From: Candidatus Falkowbacteria bacterium CG10_big_fil_rev_8_21_14_0_10_37_14
GTDB taxonomy: Bacteria > Patescibacteriota > Patescibacteriia > Patescibacteriales > Patescibacteriaceae
DNA length: 64,000 bases
Reading direction: 5' to 3'
Assembly: GCA_002778705.1 (NCBI GenBank)
Contig: PFAM01000023.1
Location: 1-64,000 of the forward strand
The notes under the pieces are model-generated. The model did not search any database. It had not been told where the DNA came from and saw nothing but the letters and a program-made list of their open reading frames with translations. How positions within the stretch are numbered: the stretch's first letter is position 1; every line of letters starts with the position of its first letter. The translations under genes were made by a program, and so were the position numbers. Shown piece by piece: positions 48,273-56,491 of the stretch.

Positions 48273-49046
48273 ATGTCTGAATACTATAATGCCAAACGCA
48301 CAAAAAATGTTTTTGACCCAGAATCCAAAGAAGCTTTCAAAATCAGCCGTTCCAAGATTGACCTTTTTTTAAATTGTCCTCGCTGTTTTTATATTGATCG
48401 TCGTTTAGGTGTCGGCTTGCCTCCGGGTTTTCCTTTTAACTTAAACTCCGCCGTAGACGCACTCTTAAAGAAAGAATTTGATATTCACAGAGCTCAAAAT
48501 ACGGCCCATCCACTGATGCAGTCTTACGGCTTAGACTTAGTGCCATTTAAACATGAAATGATGGATGAGTGGCGTGAAAATTTTAAAGGCGTACAGTATC
48601 TTCATCAGCCAACTAATTTAATTATTACCGGGGCCGTTGACGATCTTTGGGTGGATCCTAATTCATTAGGTGAAGGGAAATCTCCACTAATCTATGTTGT
48701 TGATTATAAAGCCACTAGCAAGTCTACAGAAGTTAATTTGGACGCCGATTGGCAGATTGGTTATAAACGCCAGATGGAGATTTACCAATGGCTCTTGCGT
48801 CAGAACGGTTTTAATGTTTCTGATACTGGTTATTTTGTCTATTGTAATGGTCGCACAGATCTATCCGCCTTTGATGGCAAACTCGAATTTGATATCAAAG
48901 TTATTCCTTACAAGGGCCATACTAGCTGGGTAGAATCAACCATTGTGTCAATTCACGATTGTTTAATGAATGATCAAATCCCGACCTCGGGGGCTAACTG
49001 TGATTATTGCCATTATGCGCAAGCCAGAGGGGTAGTTGAACAATAA
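48273..49046 (+). CDS. RecB/Cas4-like PD-(D/E)XK nuclease
   Basis: 257 residues. Seen: KISRSKIDLFLNCPRCFYID at the N-terminus with an initial Cys pair, TGAVDDLWVD (catalytic Asp), VVDYKAT (the (D/E)XK core), YQWLLRQNGF with QxxxY-type motif region, and CDYCHYAQA at the end. Four Cys in total suggest an Fe-S cluster as in Cas4 and AddB. No CRISPR array was seen near it, and it lies between mscL and a PIF1-like helicase, so a DNA-repair role is likely. It follows mscL by 3 nt. Confidence 0.9.
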   Translation: MSEYYNAKRTKNVFDPESKEAFKISRSKIDLFLNCPRCFYIDRRLGVGLPPGFPFNLNSAVDALLKKEFDIHRAQNTAHPLMQSYGLDLVPFKHEMMDEWRENFKGVQYLHQPTNLIITGAVDDLWVDPNSLGEGKSPLIYVVDYKATSKSTEVNLDADWQIGYKRQMEIYQWLLRQNGFNVSDTGYFVYCNGRTDLSAFDGKLEFDIKVIPYKGHTSWVESTIVSIHDCLMNDQIPTSGANCDYCHYAQARGVVEQ

Positions 49047-49194
49047 ATTACCAAAAGATTGTACTCTGCTATTAGATGACCTCCGATCAACGGTGTGGGG
49101 CGAGCTTAAAACCGAAGCCATTAAGTTTAGTCAACCTTATTGTTTTGACTTTCGTATTTTGTTCTTGTATAATATTAACATTAATTTTAAATAA
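49036..49194 (+). CDS. possible short gene overlapping the nuclease
   Basis: A 52-codon frame begins with a TTG at 49036, 3 nt after AGAGGGG. The first 30 residues (NNKLPKDCTLLLDDLRSTVW) look protein-like, but the rest overlaps the promoter of the helicase gene at 49145-49173. I consider it doubtful. Confidence 0.2.
   Translation: MNNKLPKDCTLLLDDLRSTVWGELKTEAIKFSQPYCFDFRILFLYNININFK
49145..49173 (+). promoter_or_regulatory. helicase promoter TTGACT-17-TATAAT
   Basis: TTGACT at 49145-49150 and TATAAT at 49168-49173, spacer 17. The gene starts at 49200. Confidence 0.65.
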
Positions 49195-49199
49195 ATAGC

Positions 49200-50909
49200 A
49201 TGACACAATATGAAGCTTTAAATATTATGAAAACCGGTGCCAATGTTTTTCTAACAGGAGAACCTGGCTCTGGTAAAACTCACATCGTTAATGAATATAT
49301 AGCTTATTTGCGTTCCTGCGGTGTGGAGTGTGCTATTACAGCTTCCACTGGTATTGCCGCTACACATATTAGTGGTATGACTATTCATTCTTGGAGTGGT
49401 ATCGGTATTAAAACTTCTTTAACTAAACACGATTTAGACAACATCGCTAGCACTGACCGTTTAGCTAAACGTATTAAGTCAGCTAAGGTTTTAATCATTG
49501 ATGAAATCTCTATGCTTCCACCGTACGCCTTAAATATGGTGGAGGCGGTTTGTCGCCGAGTAAAAAACAGCACCGATCCTTTTGGCGGTTTACAAATTAT
49601 TATGGTTGGTGATTTTTTTCAATTACCCCCAATTATGGCTAATCAAGCTAATCAAAATTCTGGTGCTTTATTTAATGACAAACCTCAGCGTTTTTCTTAT
49701 GAATCAATAGCTTGGAAATCAGCCAGCCCAATTATTTGTTATCTTCACGAACAATATCGTCAAGATGATCGCAACTATTTAAGTGTGCTAACAGCTATTC
49801 GTGCTAATCGTTTTAGCGAAGAACATTTAAATCATTTAAATCAACGTAAGGTAAATTATGCTGATGCTCCGAGTGATTTGCCAAAATTATTTTCGCACAA
49901 TGTTGATGTTGACCGCGTTAACGACGAAATGTTAGCTAAGTTATCAACCAAAGGCCGAGTTTTTCCGATGATGTCACAAGGCCCCAAGCATTTGGTAGCT
50001 ACACTTAAGCGAGGTTGTTTGTCTCCAGAATCTTTAGCTTTAAAAATTGGTGCCTCAATTATGTTCACTAAAAATAGCCCCAAAGGATCTTTTGCCAATG
50101 GCACCGTTGGAGTTGTTCAAGATTTTGATAAGTTTATGGGCTATCCAACTGTTTTAACTCGCGGCGGTTTAAAGCTTACTGTGGAGCCTATGGATTGGTT
50201 GCTAGAAGAAAATGGTGAGGTCTTGGCTAAAGTCACGCAATTACCTTTGCGTTTAGCTTGGGCCATCACAGTTCACAAGAGCCAGGGAATGAGTTTAGAT
50301 GGAGCAGTAGTGGATTTAGCTTCGGTTTTTGAATATGGTCAAGGTTATGTGGCTTTGTCGCGCGTTCGTCGTTTATCTGGCTTGCATCTTTTAGGTTGGA
50401 ATAAGCGAGCTTTTGAAGTTCATCCTGATATTGTAGAACAGGATGTTTTTTTCAAAACTTCCTCAGCTGACGATTTATCAGCTTTTGTTAAAATGCCACG
50501 TGCCGATTTAGATAATTTACAAAGTCGTTTTTTACAAATGTGTGGGGGTCGCCCTGGGGCAGGGGCTTTAAAACAAAAATCTACCAGTTTGAAAAAACCG
50601 ACCGGTGATACCTACCGTCAAACCTTAGCACTTTGGCGTGAAAGCAAAGATCTAAAAGCGATTGTTAAAGCACGTGGGTTATCAGAAAATACAATTATTA
50701 CGCATTTGGAAAAACTAGGGCAAAAAGGCAAAATTAAACCAGGGGATATGTTGAAGCTGTGTTCCTCAGAGCTTCTGCGTGCTTTACCAGAAATCCATCA
50801 GGCTTTCCGTGATTTACAAACCGATAAACTAGGGCCAGTTTGTGCTCATTTTAACGATCGCTATTCTTTTGATGATTTGCGTTTGGCCCGTATGGTTATG
50901 AATAAGTAA
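49200..50909 (+). CDS. PIF1-like SF1B helicase with HTH-like tail
   Basis: 569 residues. Walker A GEPGSGKTHI near 20-27, the PIF1-signature ASTGIAATHISGMTIHSWSG, motif II IIDEISML, GGLQIIMVGDFFQLPPI, and the C-terminal LAWAITVHKSQGMSLDGAVV followed by VALSRVR. The last 130 residues hold an HTH_40-like segment (KSKDLKAIVKARGLSE type) and resemble the tail of RecQ/PIF1 helicases. It unwinds DNA 5' to 3' and could act at G-rich structures. ATG at 49200. Confidence 0.93.
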   Translation: MTQYEALNIMKTGANVFLTGEPGSGKTHIVNEYIAYLRSCGVECAITASTGIAATHISGMTIHSWSGIGIKTSLTKHDLDNIASTDRLAKRIKSAKVLIIDEISMLPPYALNMVEAVCRRVKNSTDPFGGLQIIMVGDFFQLPPIMANQANQNSGALFNDKPQRFSYESIAWKSASPIICYLHEQYRQDDRNYLSVLTAIRANRFSEEHLNHLNQRKVNYADAPSDLPKLFSHNVDVDRVNDEMLAKLSTKGRVFPMMSQGPKHLVATLKRGCLSPESLALKIGASIMFTKNSPKGSFANGTVGVVQDFDKFMGYPTVLTRGGLKLTVEPMDWLLEENGEVLAKVTQLPLRLAWAITVHKSQGMSLDGAVVDLASVFEYGQGYVALSRVRRLSGLHLLGWNKRAFEVHPDIVEQDVFFKTSSADDLSAFVKMPRADLDNLQSRFLQMCGGRPGAGALKQKSTSLKKPTGDTYRQTLALWRESKDLKAIVKARGLSENTIITHLEKLGQKGKIKPGDMLKLCSSELLRALPEIHQAFRDLQTDKLGPVCAHFNDRYSFDDLRLARMVMNK

Positions 50910-50998
50910 AAGCAGGTAAGCTTGACTTTTGCCTAAAAAATGTTAAAAAGAACCTAATGTTTATAAGCTCTTTTTAAAATAATTGATCTGAGGTAATT

Positions 50999-51412
50999 AT
51001 GTTCGAGAATAGCTCTTTATTAACGCTTAGTTTGTCGTTATTTAGTAGTCTAACATTATTAATTGAATTTTTCATTGCTTTCAGGCATTTTCTAGTGTCG
51101 CAACCTGTATTTGTTTTCAACCCCTTCTTTAATACTCGATTACCAGTCGCCTTAGCTATAACAACTATTGGCGGTATTGTAGCCGTTCTAAGTTTAATAC
51201 CTGTCGGAATTTATGCATCTCAAGATATTAATAACGGTTTAATTTTTTTAGGTTTTTGTTTACTTCTAGAAGTTGTAATCATGAAGTGGTTAATTCATTG
51301 GTACAGAAAACTAATTCTTAAAGGTACCGAGGAAGATTGGAACAAACGAGTAGTTTTTATAGGTTGTTTGTTTTTTTTAAACTGTTTCTTGTTGTGGCTG
51401 CATTATGTATAG
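50999..51412 (+). CDS. membrane protein, three to four helices
   Basis: Unrecognised, 137 residues with four probable membrane helices and a short charged stretch (GTEEDWNKR) before the last. It has a GAGGT Shine-Dalgarno sequence 6 nt before the ATG and is followed by an intrinsic terminator, so it is a single-gene unit. Confidence 0.65.
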   Translation: MFENSSLLTLSLSLFSSLTLLIEFFIAFRHFLVSQPVFVFNPFFNTRLPVALAITTIGGIVAVLSLIPVGIYASQDINNGLIFLGFCLLLEVVIMKWLIHWYRKLILKGTEEDWNKRVVFIGCLFFLNCFLLWLHYV

Positions 51413-51421
51413 CTATTATTT

Positions 51422-51446
51422 AAGCGTTCTCCAGAACGCTTTTTTC
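51422..51446 (+). terminator. intrinsic terminator
   Basis: AAGCGTTCT (51422-51430) pairs with AGAACGCTT (51433-51441), followed by Ts. The next TATAAT begins at 51463. Confidence 0.8.
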
Positions 51447-51459
51447 TTTTTTTAAAGTA

Positions 51460-51468
51460 TGTTATAAT
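51460..51468 (+). promoter_or_regulatory. extended -10 promoter TGTTATAAT
   Basis: TG at 51460-51461 and TATAAT at 51463-51468; the gene starts at 51487 with no Shine-Dalgarno sequence. Confidence 0.55.
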
Positions 51469-51486
51469 TAAGTCAAATAAAAAAAT

Positions 51487-52227
51487 ATGAACAAAACAAA
51501 TTTTTCATTAGCCGTATTATTAATAATTGCGGTTAGCACTATCGTTGTTACTGCTTTATGGAAATCGGGACAAACTAATTCAGAAGACCGTTTTTCGGTG
51601 GTCGGCTCCGGCACTGTTTATGCCAAAGCAGATATTGCTAACTTACAAGTTGGTTTCAAAACAGAAACTAAAAAAACTGCCGCTGAGGCTACTACAGACA
51701 GTAGTAAAAAAATGAACGGGATTACGGAAGTTTTAAAAAAGTTAGACATTAAAACTGAAGATATTAAGACCACCCAATACAACTTGAATCCTGTATATAA
51801 CTGGACTGACAGAGCTGGGCAAACTTTAATTGGTTATGAAGTTTTACAAAGTTTAACTTTAAAAATTCGTGATTTAGATAAGATTGGTGAAGTAATTGCC
51901 AGAACTACTGAGCAAGGAGCTAATCAGGTTGGTGGCATCAGCTTCACTATTGATGATGAGTTTGCTTTGCGTAATCAAGCTCGTGAATTAGCCATTAAAA
52001 AAGCTAAAGAAAAAGCTGAATTAATTTCCAAGCAATCTGGTATGAAATTAGGGGCTATTAAAAGTGTCTCAGAAAACAACAATACTTATCCTGCTATTAT
52101 GGCTTACAGCAACGCTAAGGCAATGGACTCTGTTGGCAGCGGGGTTGAAAGCATCCCTGCCACTGAAATACAAAGTGGTCAAAATGAAATTAAAGTTGAA
52201 GTGACTTTAATTTACGAAGTTAAATAA
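51487..52227 (+). CDS. SIMPL-domain protein, membrane-anchored
   Basis: 246 residues. An N-terminal membrane segment (residues 7-24) is followed by a SIMPL (DUF541) domain: RFSVVGSGTVYAKADIANLQ is typical of the first strand, and the central part contains EDIKTTQYNLNPVYNW. SIMPL proteins are periplasmic or surface-exposed and may bind protein partners. The function in bacteria is unclear. It is followed 11 nt later by a membrane protein gene. Confidence 0.9.
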   Translation: MNKTNFSLAVLLIIAVSTIVVTALWKSGQTNSEDRFSVVGSGTVYAKADIANLQVGFKTETKKTAAEATTDSSKKMNGITEVLKKLDIKTEDIKTTQYNLNPVYNWTDRAGQTLIGYEVLQSLTLKIRDLDKIGEVIARTTEQGANQVGGISFTIDDEFALRNQARELAIKKAKEKAELISKQSGMKLGAIKSVSENNNTYPAIMAYSNAKAMDSVGSGVESIPATEIQSGQNEIKVEVTLIYEVK

Positions 52228-52238
52228 CTAATACATCT

Positions 52239-52997
52239 ATGATGATTTCTAAAACGAAGTCTTTGATAAGTTTTCAAGATTTGTTTGCCCAAGCTTGGAA
52301 ATATTATTGGCAAAACTTTAATCGATTAATGCAATTAATGCTAATCGCTATCCCTGTGGGTATTTTAGGTATGATTGCTGTAGTTGGTTTTATTAGCTGG
52401 GATAGAGTTATCAGTTTAGTTTTAACTAATACCGTTTCCATTCCGATGATTGGGATTGCTGGTTCGCTTATAATGATTGTTAGTTTAATGTTTTTGTCTA
52501 GTGCTATTATTTTAGGCTTAGTTATGAAGACGGCTATTTTTTCCATGGTCTTAAAAAAGGACTCTAAAAGTAGCTTTAAACAACTTTGGAAATTAGGGCG
52601 AGAAAAATATGAAGCTTATTTTAAAGCCGTTTTTATCGCAGATTTTTTTACTTTATTATGGTCTCTGTTATTAATTATTCCAGGCATAATCAAGGGGTTA
52701 CAATATTCTTTCGCTGGTCTAGTGGCTTTAGATAAGAAGACTCAAAGCCGAGACGCTTTTAAAGAAAGTCGTCGTTTGATTACTGGTCGTTGGTGGGGTG
52801 TTTTCTGGCGTCTTGTTTTGCCAACTATTTTGTTTTCTGTCGGTACCTCTGTTTTGGCTGTAATTATGGGGGCCCAACTAGGCAACAAAATGGATCCAAC
52901 TTACGGTATTGTTAATAGCACTGCTATATTTTTCTTAACCCCGCTATTTATGGCTTATATAGTTGAATTATACTTAAGTTTAAAGAAGACTAGATAA
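52239..52997 (+). CDS. multi-helix membrane protein
   Basis: 252 residues with about six membrane helices. The segment DLFAQAWKYYWQNFNRLMQL and the stretch FAGLVALDKKTQSRDAFKES resemble YciC/DUF975-like bacterial membrane proteins, where the short cytosolic loop before a helix carries the AxxxSxxL-like pattern. I cannot name a function. It follows the SIMPL gene closely and is probably co-expressed. A hairpin at 53063-53100 terminates the unit. Confidence 0.75.
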   Translation: MMISKTKSLISFQDLFAQAWKYYWQNFNRLMQLMLIAIPVGILGMIAVVGFISWDRVISLVLTNTVSIPMIGIAGSLIMIVSLMFLSSAIILGLVMKTAIFSMVLKKDSKSSFKQLWKLGREKYEAYFKAVFIADFFTLLWSLLLIIPGIIKGLQYSFAGLVALDKKTQSRDAFKESRRLITGRWWGVFWRLVLPTILFSVGTSVLAVIMGAQLGNKMDPTYGIVNSTAIFFLTPLFMAYIVELYLSLKKTR

Positions 52998-53062
52998 AGT
53001 ATTTTATCCCAGCGAAGTTTGGGGATTTCCTCAGCTTAATAGAACGACATTGTTAAAAATAA

Positions 53063-53100
53063 AAAAACAGAAGATAGAAACCATTTTATCTCTTGTTTTT
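53063..53100 (+). terminator. hairpin terminator before the sigma factor gene
   Basis: AAAACAGAAGATA pairs imperfectly with TATCTCTTGTTTT and is followed by Ts. The remainder of 52998-53209 has no gene; short stem-loops near 53140-53180 might be a leader. Confidence 0.6.
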
Positions 53101-53209
53101 AGTATTTAGTTGTTCTATTATTTTTATATAAAAAGATTCCAGCTTTCGCTGAGTTAAATCCGAGAAATAAAACCTCGATTTACTGCGTATTATTAAGATA
53201 AGCATTATC

Positions 53210-53785
53210 ATGTTAACAGTTAAAAACTGCCCAGTTAAGGCTAGTGACGCTGAGTTAGTTGAATTAGTCTTAGATAATTCTGATTATTTCATCTGCTTGA
53301 TGGAACGCTATGAAGCTAAACTTAGACGCTATATTTTGCGTTTAGGACGTTTTAGTGCTGAAGATGGGGATGATTTACTCCAAGAAGTTTTTATCAAAGC
53401 TTACAAAAACTTGCGAGGCTTTAATATAGAGATGTCTTTTTCAGCTTGGATTTATCGCATTGCTCATAATCACGTCATTAGTCAATTTCGTCATAATTCA
53501 GCCCGGCCTTTAACTGTAGAACTAGATACTAATGATAACAGCCTTTTGGCTACAGGCTTACAACTAGATGGGCGTATAGATCAAGTTTTATTAGCTGAAA
53601 GTATTAAGCGAGCTTTAGAAAAACTTCGCCCAGCTTACCGTGAAATTTTAACACTCAAGTTTTTAGAGGACAGAAGCTATGATGAATTGGCTGATATTTT
53701 ACAAAAACCGCCGGGGACTATTGCTACTCTAATTCACAAAGCCAAAAAAGAATTTAAACAACATTGGACATATGAGCAATCTTAG
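53210..53785 (+). CDS. ECF-type sigma-70 family sigma factor
   Basis: 191 residues. Region 2 is seen in YEAKLRRYILRLGRFSAEDG through DLLQEVFIKAYKNL and SFSAWIYRIAHNHVIS; region 4 in LRPAYREILTLKFLEDRSYDELADILQKPPGT. No region 1 or 3 is present, typical of ECF sigma factors. It would direct RNA polymerase to a small regulon, often envelope stress. The final codons overlap the next gene by 14 nt, as is usual for sigma/anti-sigma pairs. Confidence 0.93.
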   Translation: MLTVKNCPVKASDAELVELVLDNSDYFICLMERYEAKLRRYILRLGRFSAEDGDDLLQEVFIKAYKNLRGFNIEMSFSAWIYRIAHNHVISQFRHNSARPLTVELDTNDNSLLATGLQLDGRIDQVLLAESIKRALEKLRPAYREILTLKFLEDRSYDELADILQKPPGTIATLIHKAKKEFKQHWTYEQS

Positions 53786-54560
53786 TCAAAGCGTCGCCGA
53801 TAAAATTAACAAAGAGCAGATCAAACAAAAACCAGTCTGGATTTTTGTCATTCAAAAAATCTTTTGGACGATTCTCTTAGTCTTAAGTGTTGTCTTCGGT
53901 GGGGTATCTGTAGCTATCATCGGTTTCTTACTCGTTGAACAAGATTGGGTAGAATTACAGCCTGAGCTGGCTAATCGTATAACCCCTGTGCTGCTAGCCA
54001 TTCCCTATTTATGGTTGATAATTTTTACCGGCTTAATTTTTCTTTCTTGGTATTATTTTAAACATTTAGGTCGCTGTTATCGGCAGCCGATGTTTAAAGT
54101 AGCCGCCTGGGTCTTAAGCTTAAGTCTTGTCATTGGTCTAGGTCTATTGACTTTAGGTTGGGGAGAACGGGTTAATAATTATTTAGCTTCAGCTGTTCCA
54201 ATTTATAGTCGTAACTTTGACACTCGTCATCATGTTTGGCAACGACCTTTGGCTGGTTATATTTCTGGACAAATTATTCAACTTGGTAGTAATCAATTAC
54301 GACTAGCCGCTTTAGATAATAAGATTTGGTTAGTTCGCTTAAATGGTGACACGAAGATTGATGCCTTAGCAATTTTAGATCTTGGCGGACAAGTTCGTGT
54401 GATTGGCTACCAATTAGCGCCCTTTGATTTTTTAGCCAAAGAAATTAAAGATTGGGATTGCGTTTGTGGTGGTTATTGTGAAAGATGTGGCGGTCATTGT
54501 GCTGGTTGTGAAATTAGTTGCCAGATAAAAGAGTCTGGTTGTGGACAACGCAAGAGATAA
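53772..54560 (+). CDS. membrane protein with Cys-rich tail, candidate anti-sigma factor
   Basis: 262 residues. It overlaps the sigma gene by 14 nt. Three membrane helices (about residues 25-55, 75-95 and 110-130) are followed by an outside or inside domain and a Cys-rich end, DWDCVCGGYCERCGGHCAGC, with ten Cys in about 35 residues. I do not recognise an anti-sigma domain (no zinc anti-sigma HxxxCxxC at the N-terminus), so the role is inferred from overlap only. The tail could bind metal or sense redox state. Confidence 0.72.
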   Translation: MSNLSQSVADKINKEQIKQKPVWIFVIQKIFWTILLVLSVVFGGVSVAIIGFLLVEQDWVELQPELANRITPVLLAIPYLWLIIFTGLIFLSWYYFKHLGRCYRQPMFKVAAWVLSLSLVIGLGLLTLGWGERVNNYLASAVPIYSRNFDTRHHVWQRPLAGYISGQIIQLGSNQLRLAALDNKIWLVRLNGDTKIDALAILDLGGQVRVIGYQLAPFDFLAKEIKDWDCVCGGYCERCGGHCAGCEISCQIKESGCGQRKR

Positions 54561-54576
54561 TTTTTCCCAAATTAGA

Positions 54577-54615
54577 AAAAAACAAACATCAGTTTATCAA
54601 AATGTTTGTTTTTTT
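54577..54615 (+). terminator. intrinsic terminator
   Basis: AACAAACAT pairs with ATGTTTGTT around the loop CAGTTTATCAA and is followed by a T-run. Confidence 0.8.
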
Positions 54616-54631
54616 GTTTTTGAAATTTAAG

Positions 54632-54739
54632 TTAGCCTTTAATTAGATATCTGATAATAATTACCACTATAATCATTAAGCCCACTACAGTAAAAGCTGT
54701 ACTTGTTCTAAGTTTGCAGTGCTCTAAGGAGTTGTTCAT
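54632..54739 (-). CDS. possible 35-residue single-TM protein
   Basis: A minus-strand frame from the ATG at 54739 to the TAA at 54632 encodes MNNSLEHCKLRTSTAFTVVG followed by an Ile/Val-rich helix and RYLIKG. It looks like a small membrane protein with a short N-terminus. A minus-strand promoter (TTAACA-17-TACAAT, 54786-54758) lies upstream. No Shine-Dalgarno sequence is seen. Confidence 0.45.
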   Translation of the reverse strand: MNNSLEHCKLRTSTAFTVVGLMIIVVIIIRYLIKG

Positions 54740-54757
54740 ATTTGATATTGGTGTCTT

Positions 54758-54786
54758 ATTGTATCAGGTTTTTTTACCATTGTTAA
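54758..54786 (-). promoter_or_regulatory. promoter for the 35-residue ORF
   Basis: On the minus strand TTAACA (54786-54781) and TACAAT (54763-54758) have a 17-bp spacer and a TGA before the -10 box. Its -35 box overlaps that of the plus-strand promoter at 54780-54809. Confidence 0.5.
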
Positions 54787-54809
54787 AGTCTTTGTTTTTT
54801 TGCTATAAT
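54780..54809 (+). promoter_or_regulatory. pilin-like gene promoter TTGTTA-18-TATAAT
   Basis: TTGTTA at 54780-54785 and TGC then TATAAT at 54804-54809, spacer 18. The ATG at 54817 lies 7 nt after the -10 box. Confidence 0.6.
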
Positions 54810-54816
54810 AACCAAC

Positions 54817-56409
54817 ATGAACAGATTACAAAAATTTAACAAAGCCTTCACACTGCTAGAGGTGGTAATCACCGTTTTTTTGTTATCTGTTTTGGTTGTG
54901 GGCGTTGTGGTTTTAATTAATCCGCCCAGGCAATTTGCTAAGTCGCGTAATTTTGTACGGCTAAGTGATATCACGGCCATTAACAAAGCTCTCAATCAAT
55001 ACGCTTTAGAACATAACGGTCAATATCCAACTGGGTTAACTTATCAATTAAAAGAAATTTGTAAGGAAGGTGTTTCAGCTACTCAATGTGCTAGTAGCAA
55101 CTTGGTAGATCTATCAGTTTTATCGGTTAATCAAAAATATCTACCTAGGCTGCCTTTCGATCCTTTAAGTATTAATCCCTATGGCACTGGTTATTGGATA
55201 ATAAAATTATCTGGTCGGCAAGTGGCTTTAGAAGCGCCTTTAAGTGAGTTAGGAGAGTTTATTTCCACTCAAGACATAGGAACTTGTCAGGCTGAGTGTG
55301 CTAACAAAGCCTGCGGAAGTAGCGATGGATGCGGTGGTGTTTGTGCAGACAACGCCTGTGTGGCCGACCTAGTTAATATAGCTATTAGCGGTTCACCTTC
55401 TAACTATAGTTTTGCCAGTTCTGTTTATGATTACCCTGGTTTATTAACTTCTTCTTCTATTTCTAGTGTTACTATAACACCAACAGGAACTGGTGTTATT
55501 ACGGTAGACGGTCAATCAGTACTTTCTGATACAGCCTCTCCTCCAATTACTTTAGATTTTGGTTTAGAGCAGATTATTCAAGTTAAGGTTTCTGATGTCG
55601 GTCAAGCTAGTAAAACCTACACTATAAAAATAAAAAGAAGCAGTCTTGATTTTTATGGACTGGGCGGAATTATTAGTTACAGTGGAGATTATACTATTCA
55701 CACTTTTAAGTCTAGTGGAATTTTTTCAGCCATCGGTCAAGGTAGAATAGATTTTTTGATTGTTGCTGGTGGTGGTGCCGGAGGCTTTGGTAGTGGTGGC
55801 GGTGGTGGTGCTGGAGGCTTTATTCATGTCGTGAATAGTAGTATAACTAGTGGAGACAAAATCGTAACAGTTGGCATGGGTGGTACTGGCAATGTGTTTT
55901 ATGGTGATGGACAAAACAGTAATTTTCTGAATTATACAGCCGTTGGTGGCGGCGGCGGTGGTCCAAATTATTTAGTTGGACGGTTTGGTGGCTCAGGTGG
56001 TGGTTCGGGGTATAGTAATTATGGGATGAGCTCTAGCGTTATTGGACAAGGTTCGGATGGCGGTATGGGGAACCCTCTTTATAACAGAGGAGGTGGAGGC
56101 GGTGGTGGCAAACAGCGTGGCGAATCATCAAGCAGTGGCGGTAGTGGCGGGAAAGGTATTGCCAGTTATATGACAGGTCAGTTAGTTTTGTATTGCGGTG
56201 GCGGCGGTGGCGGTAGTTTTAAAACTACAACTCCTGGCGTTGGCGGCGACGGTGGTGGTGGTAATGGTGGCAAAGGTACTAAAGGTTTTTCAGCCACACC
56301 TAATACAGGCGGTGGCGGCGGCGGTGGCGGAGTTGATGGTCGTACTTCGTTTGATGGTGGCGACGGTGGTTCGGGAATTGTTACTATTAAGTACCTAACA
56401 CCGAAATAG
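54817..56409 (+). CDS. pilin-like protein fused to Cys-rich and glycine-rich domains
   Basis: 530 residues. A class III signal and pilin helix FTLLEVVITVFLLSVLVVGV near residues 11-30 (prepilin peptidase site before F). A pseudopilin-like globular part follows (LSDITAINKALNQYALEHNG), then a short Cys-rich region (CANKACGSSDGCGG), a beta domain, and a C-terminal part of about 230 residues with many Gly-rich tracts such as GGGAGGFGSGGGGG. Such tails occur in adhesins and in Gly-rich surface proteins. A surface-exposed adhesin or minor pilin is likely; the export route is inferred. Confidence 0.8.
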   Translation: MNRLQKFNKAFTLLEVVITVFLLSVLVVGVVVLINPPRQFAKSRNFVRLSDITAINKALNQYALEHNGQYPTGLTYQLKEICKEGVSATQCASSNLVDLSVLSVNQKYLPRLPFDPLSINPYGTGYWIIKLSGRQVALEAPLSELGEFISTQDIGTCQAECANKACGSSDGCGGVCADNACVADLVNIAISGSPSNYSFASSVYDYPGLLTSSSISSVTITPTGTGVITVDGQSVLSDTASPPITLDFGLEQIIQVKVSDVGQASKTYTIKIKRSSLDFYGLGGIISYSGDYTIHTFKSSGIFSAIGQGRIDFLIVAGGGAGGFGSGGGGGAGGFIHVVNSSITSGDKIVTVGMGGTGNVFYGDGQNSNFLNYTAVGGGGGGPNYLVGRFGGSGGGSGYSNYGMSSSVIGQGSDGGMGNPLYNRGGGGGGGKQRGESSSSGGSGGKGIASYMTGQLVLYCGGGGGGSFKTTTPGVGGDGGGGNGGKGTKGFSATPNTGGGGGGGGVDGRTSFDGGDGGSGIVTIKYLTPK

Positions 56410-56463
56410 TATCAGCTAGGTTTTAGTGATGTTTTAAAACCATTGTAGTGATTTTTTATTTAT

Positions 56464-56471
56464 GTTATAAT
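56464..56471 (+). promoter_or_regulatory. extended -10 promoter TATGTTATAAT
   Basis: TATAAT at 56466-56471 with TG upstream at 56463-56464; the gene starts at 56492. Confidence 0.5.
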
Positions 56472-56491
56472 AAAAATATATTATTAATCTT

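Noticed and set aside
48273-49046. Cas4 of a CRISPR system
   Set aside because: The nuclease has Cas4-like features, but no repeats, Cas1 or other cas genes were seen in the window.
49036-49194. A TTG-started 52-codon frame as a certain gene
   Set aside because: Listed only with low confidence because its second half overlaps the helicase promoter.
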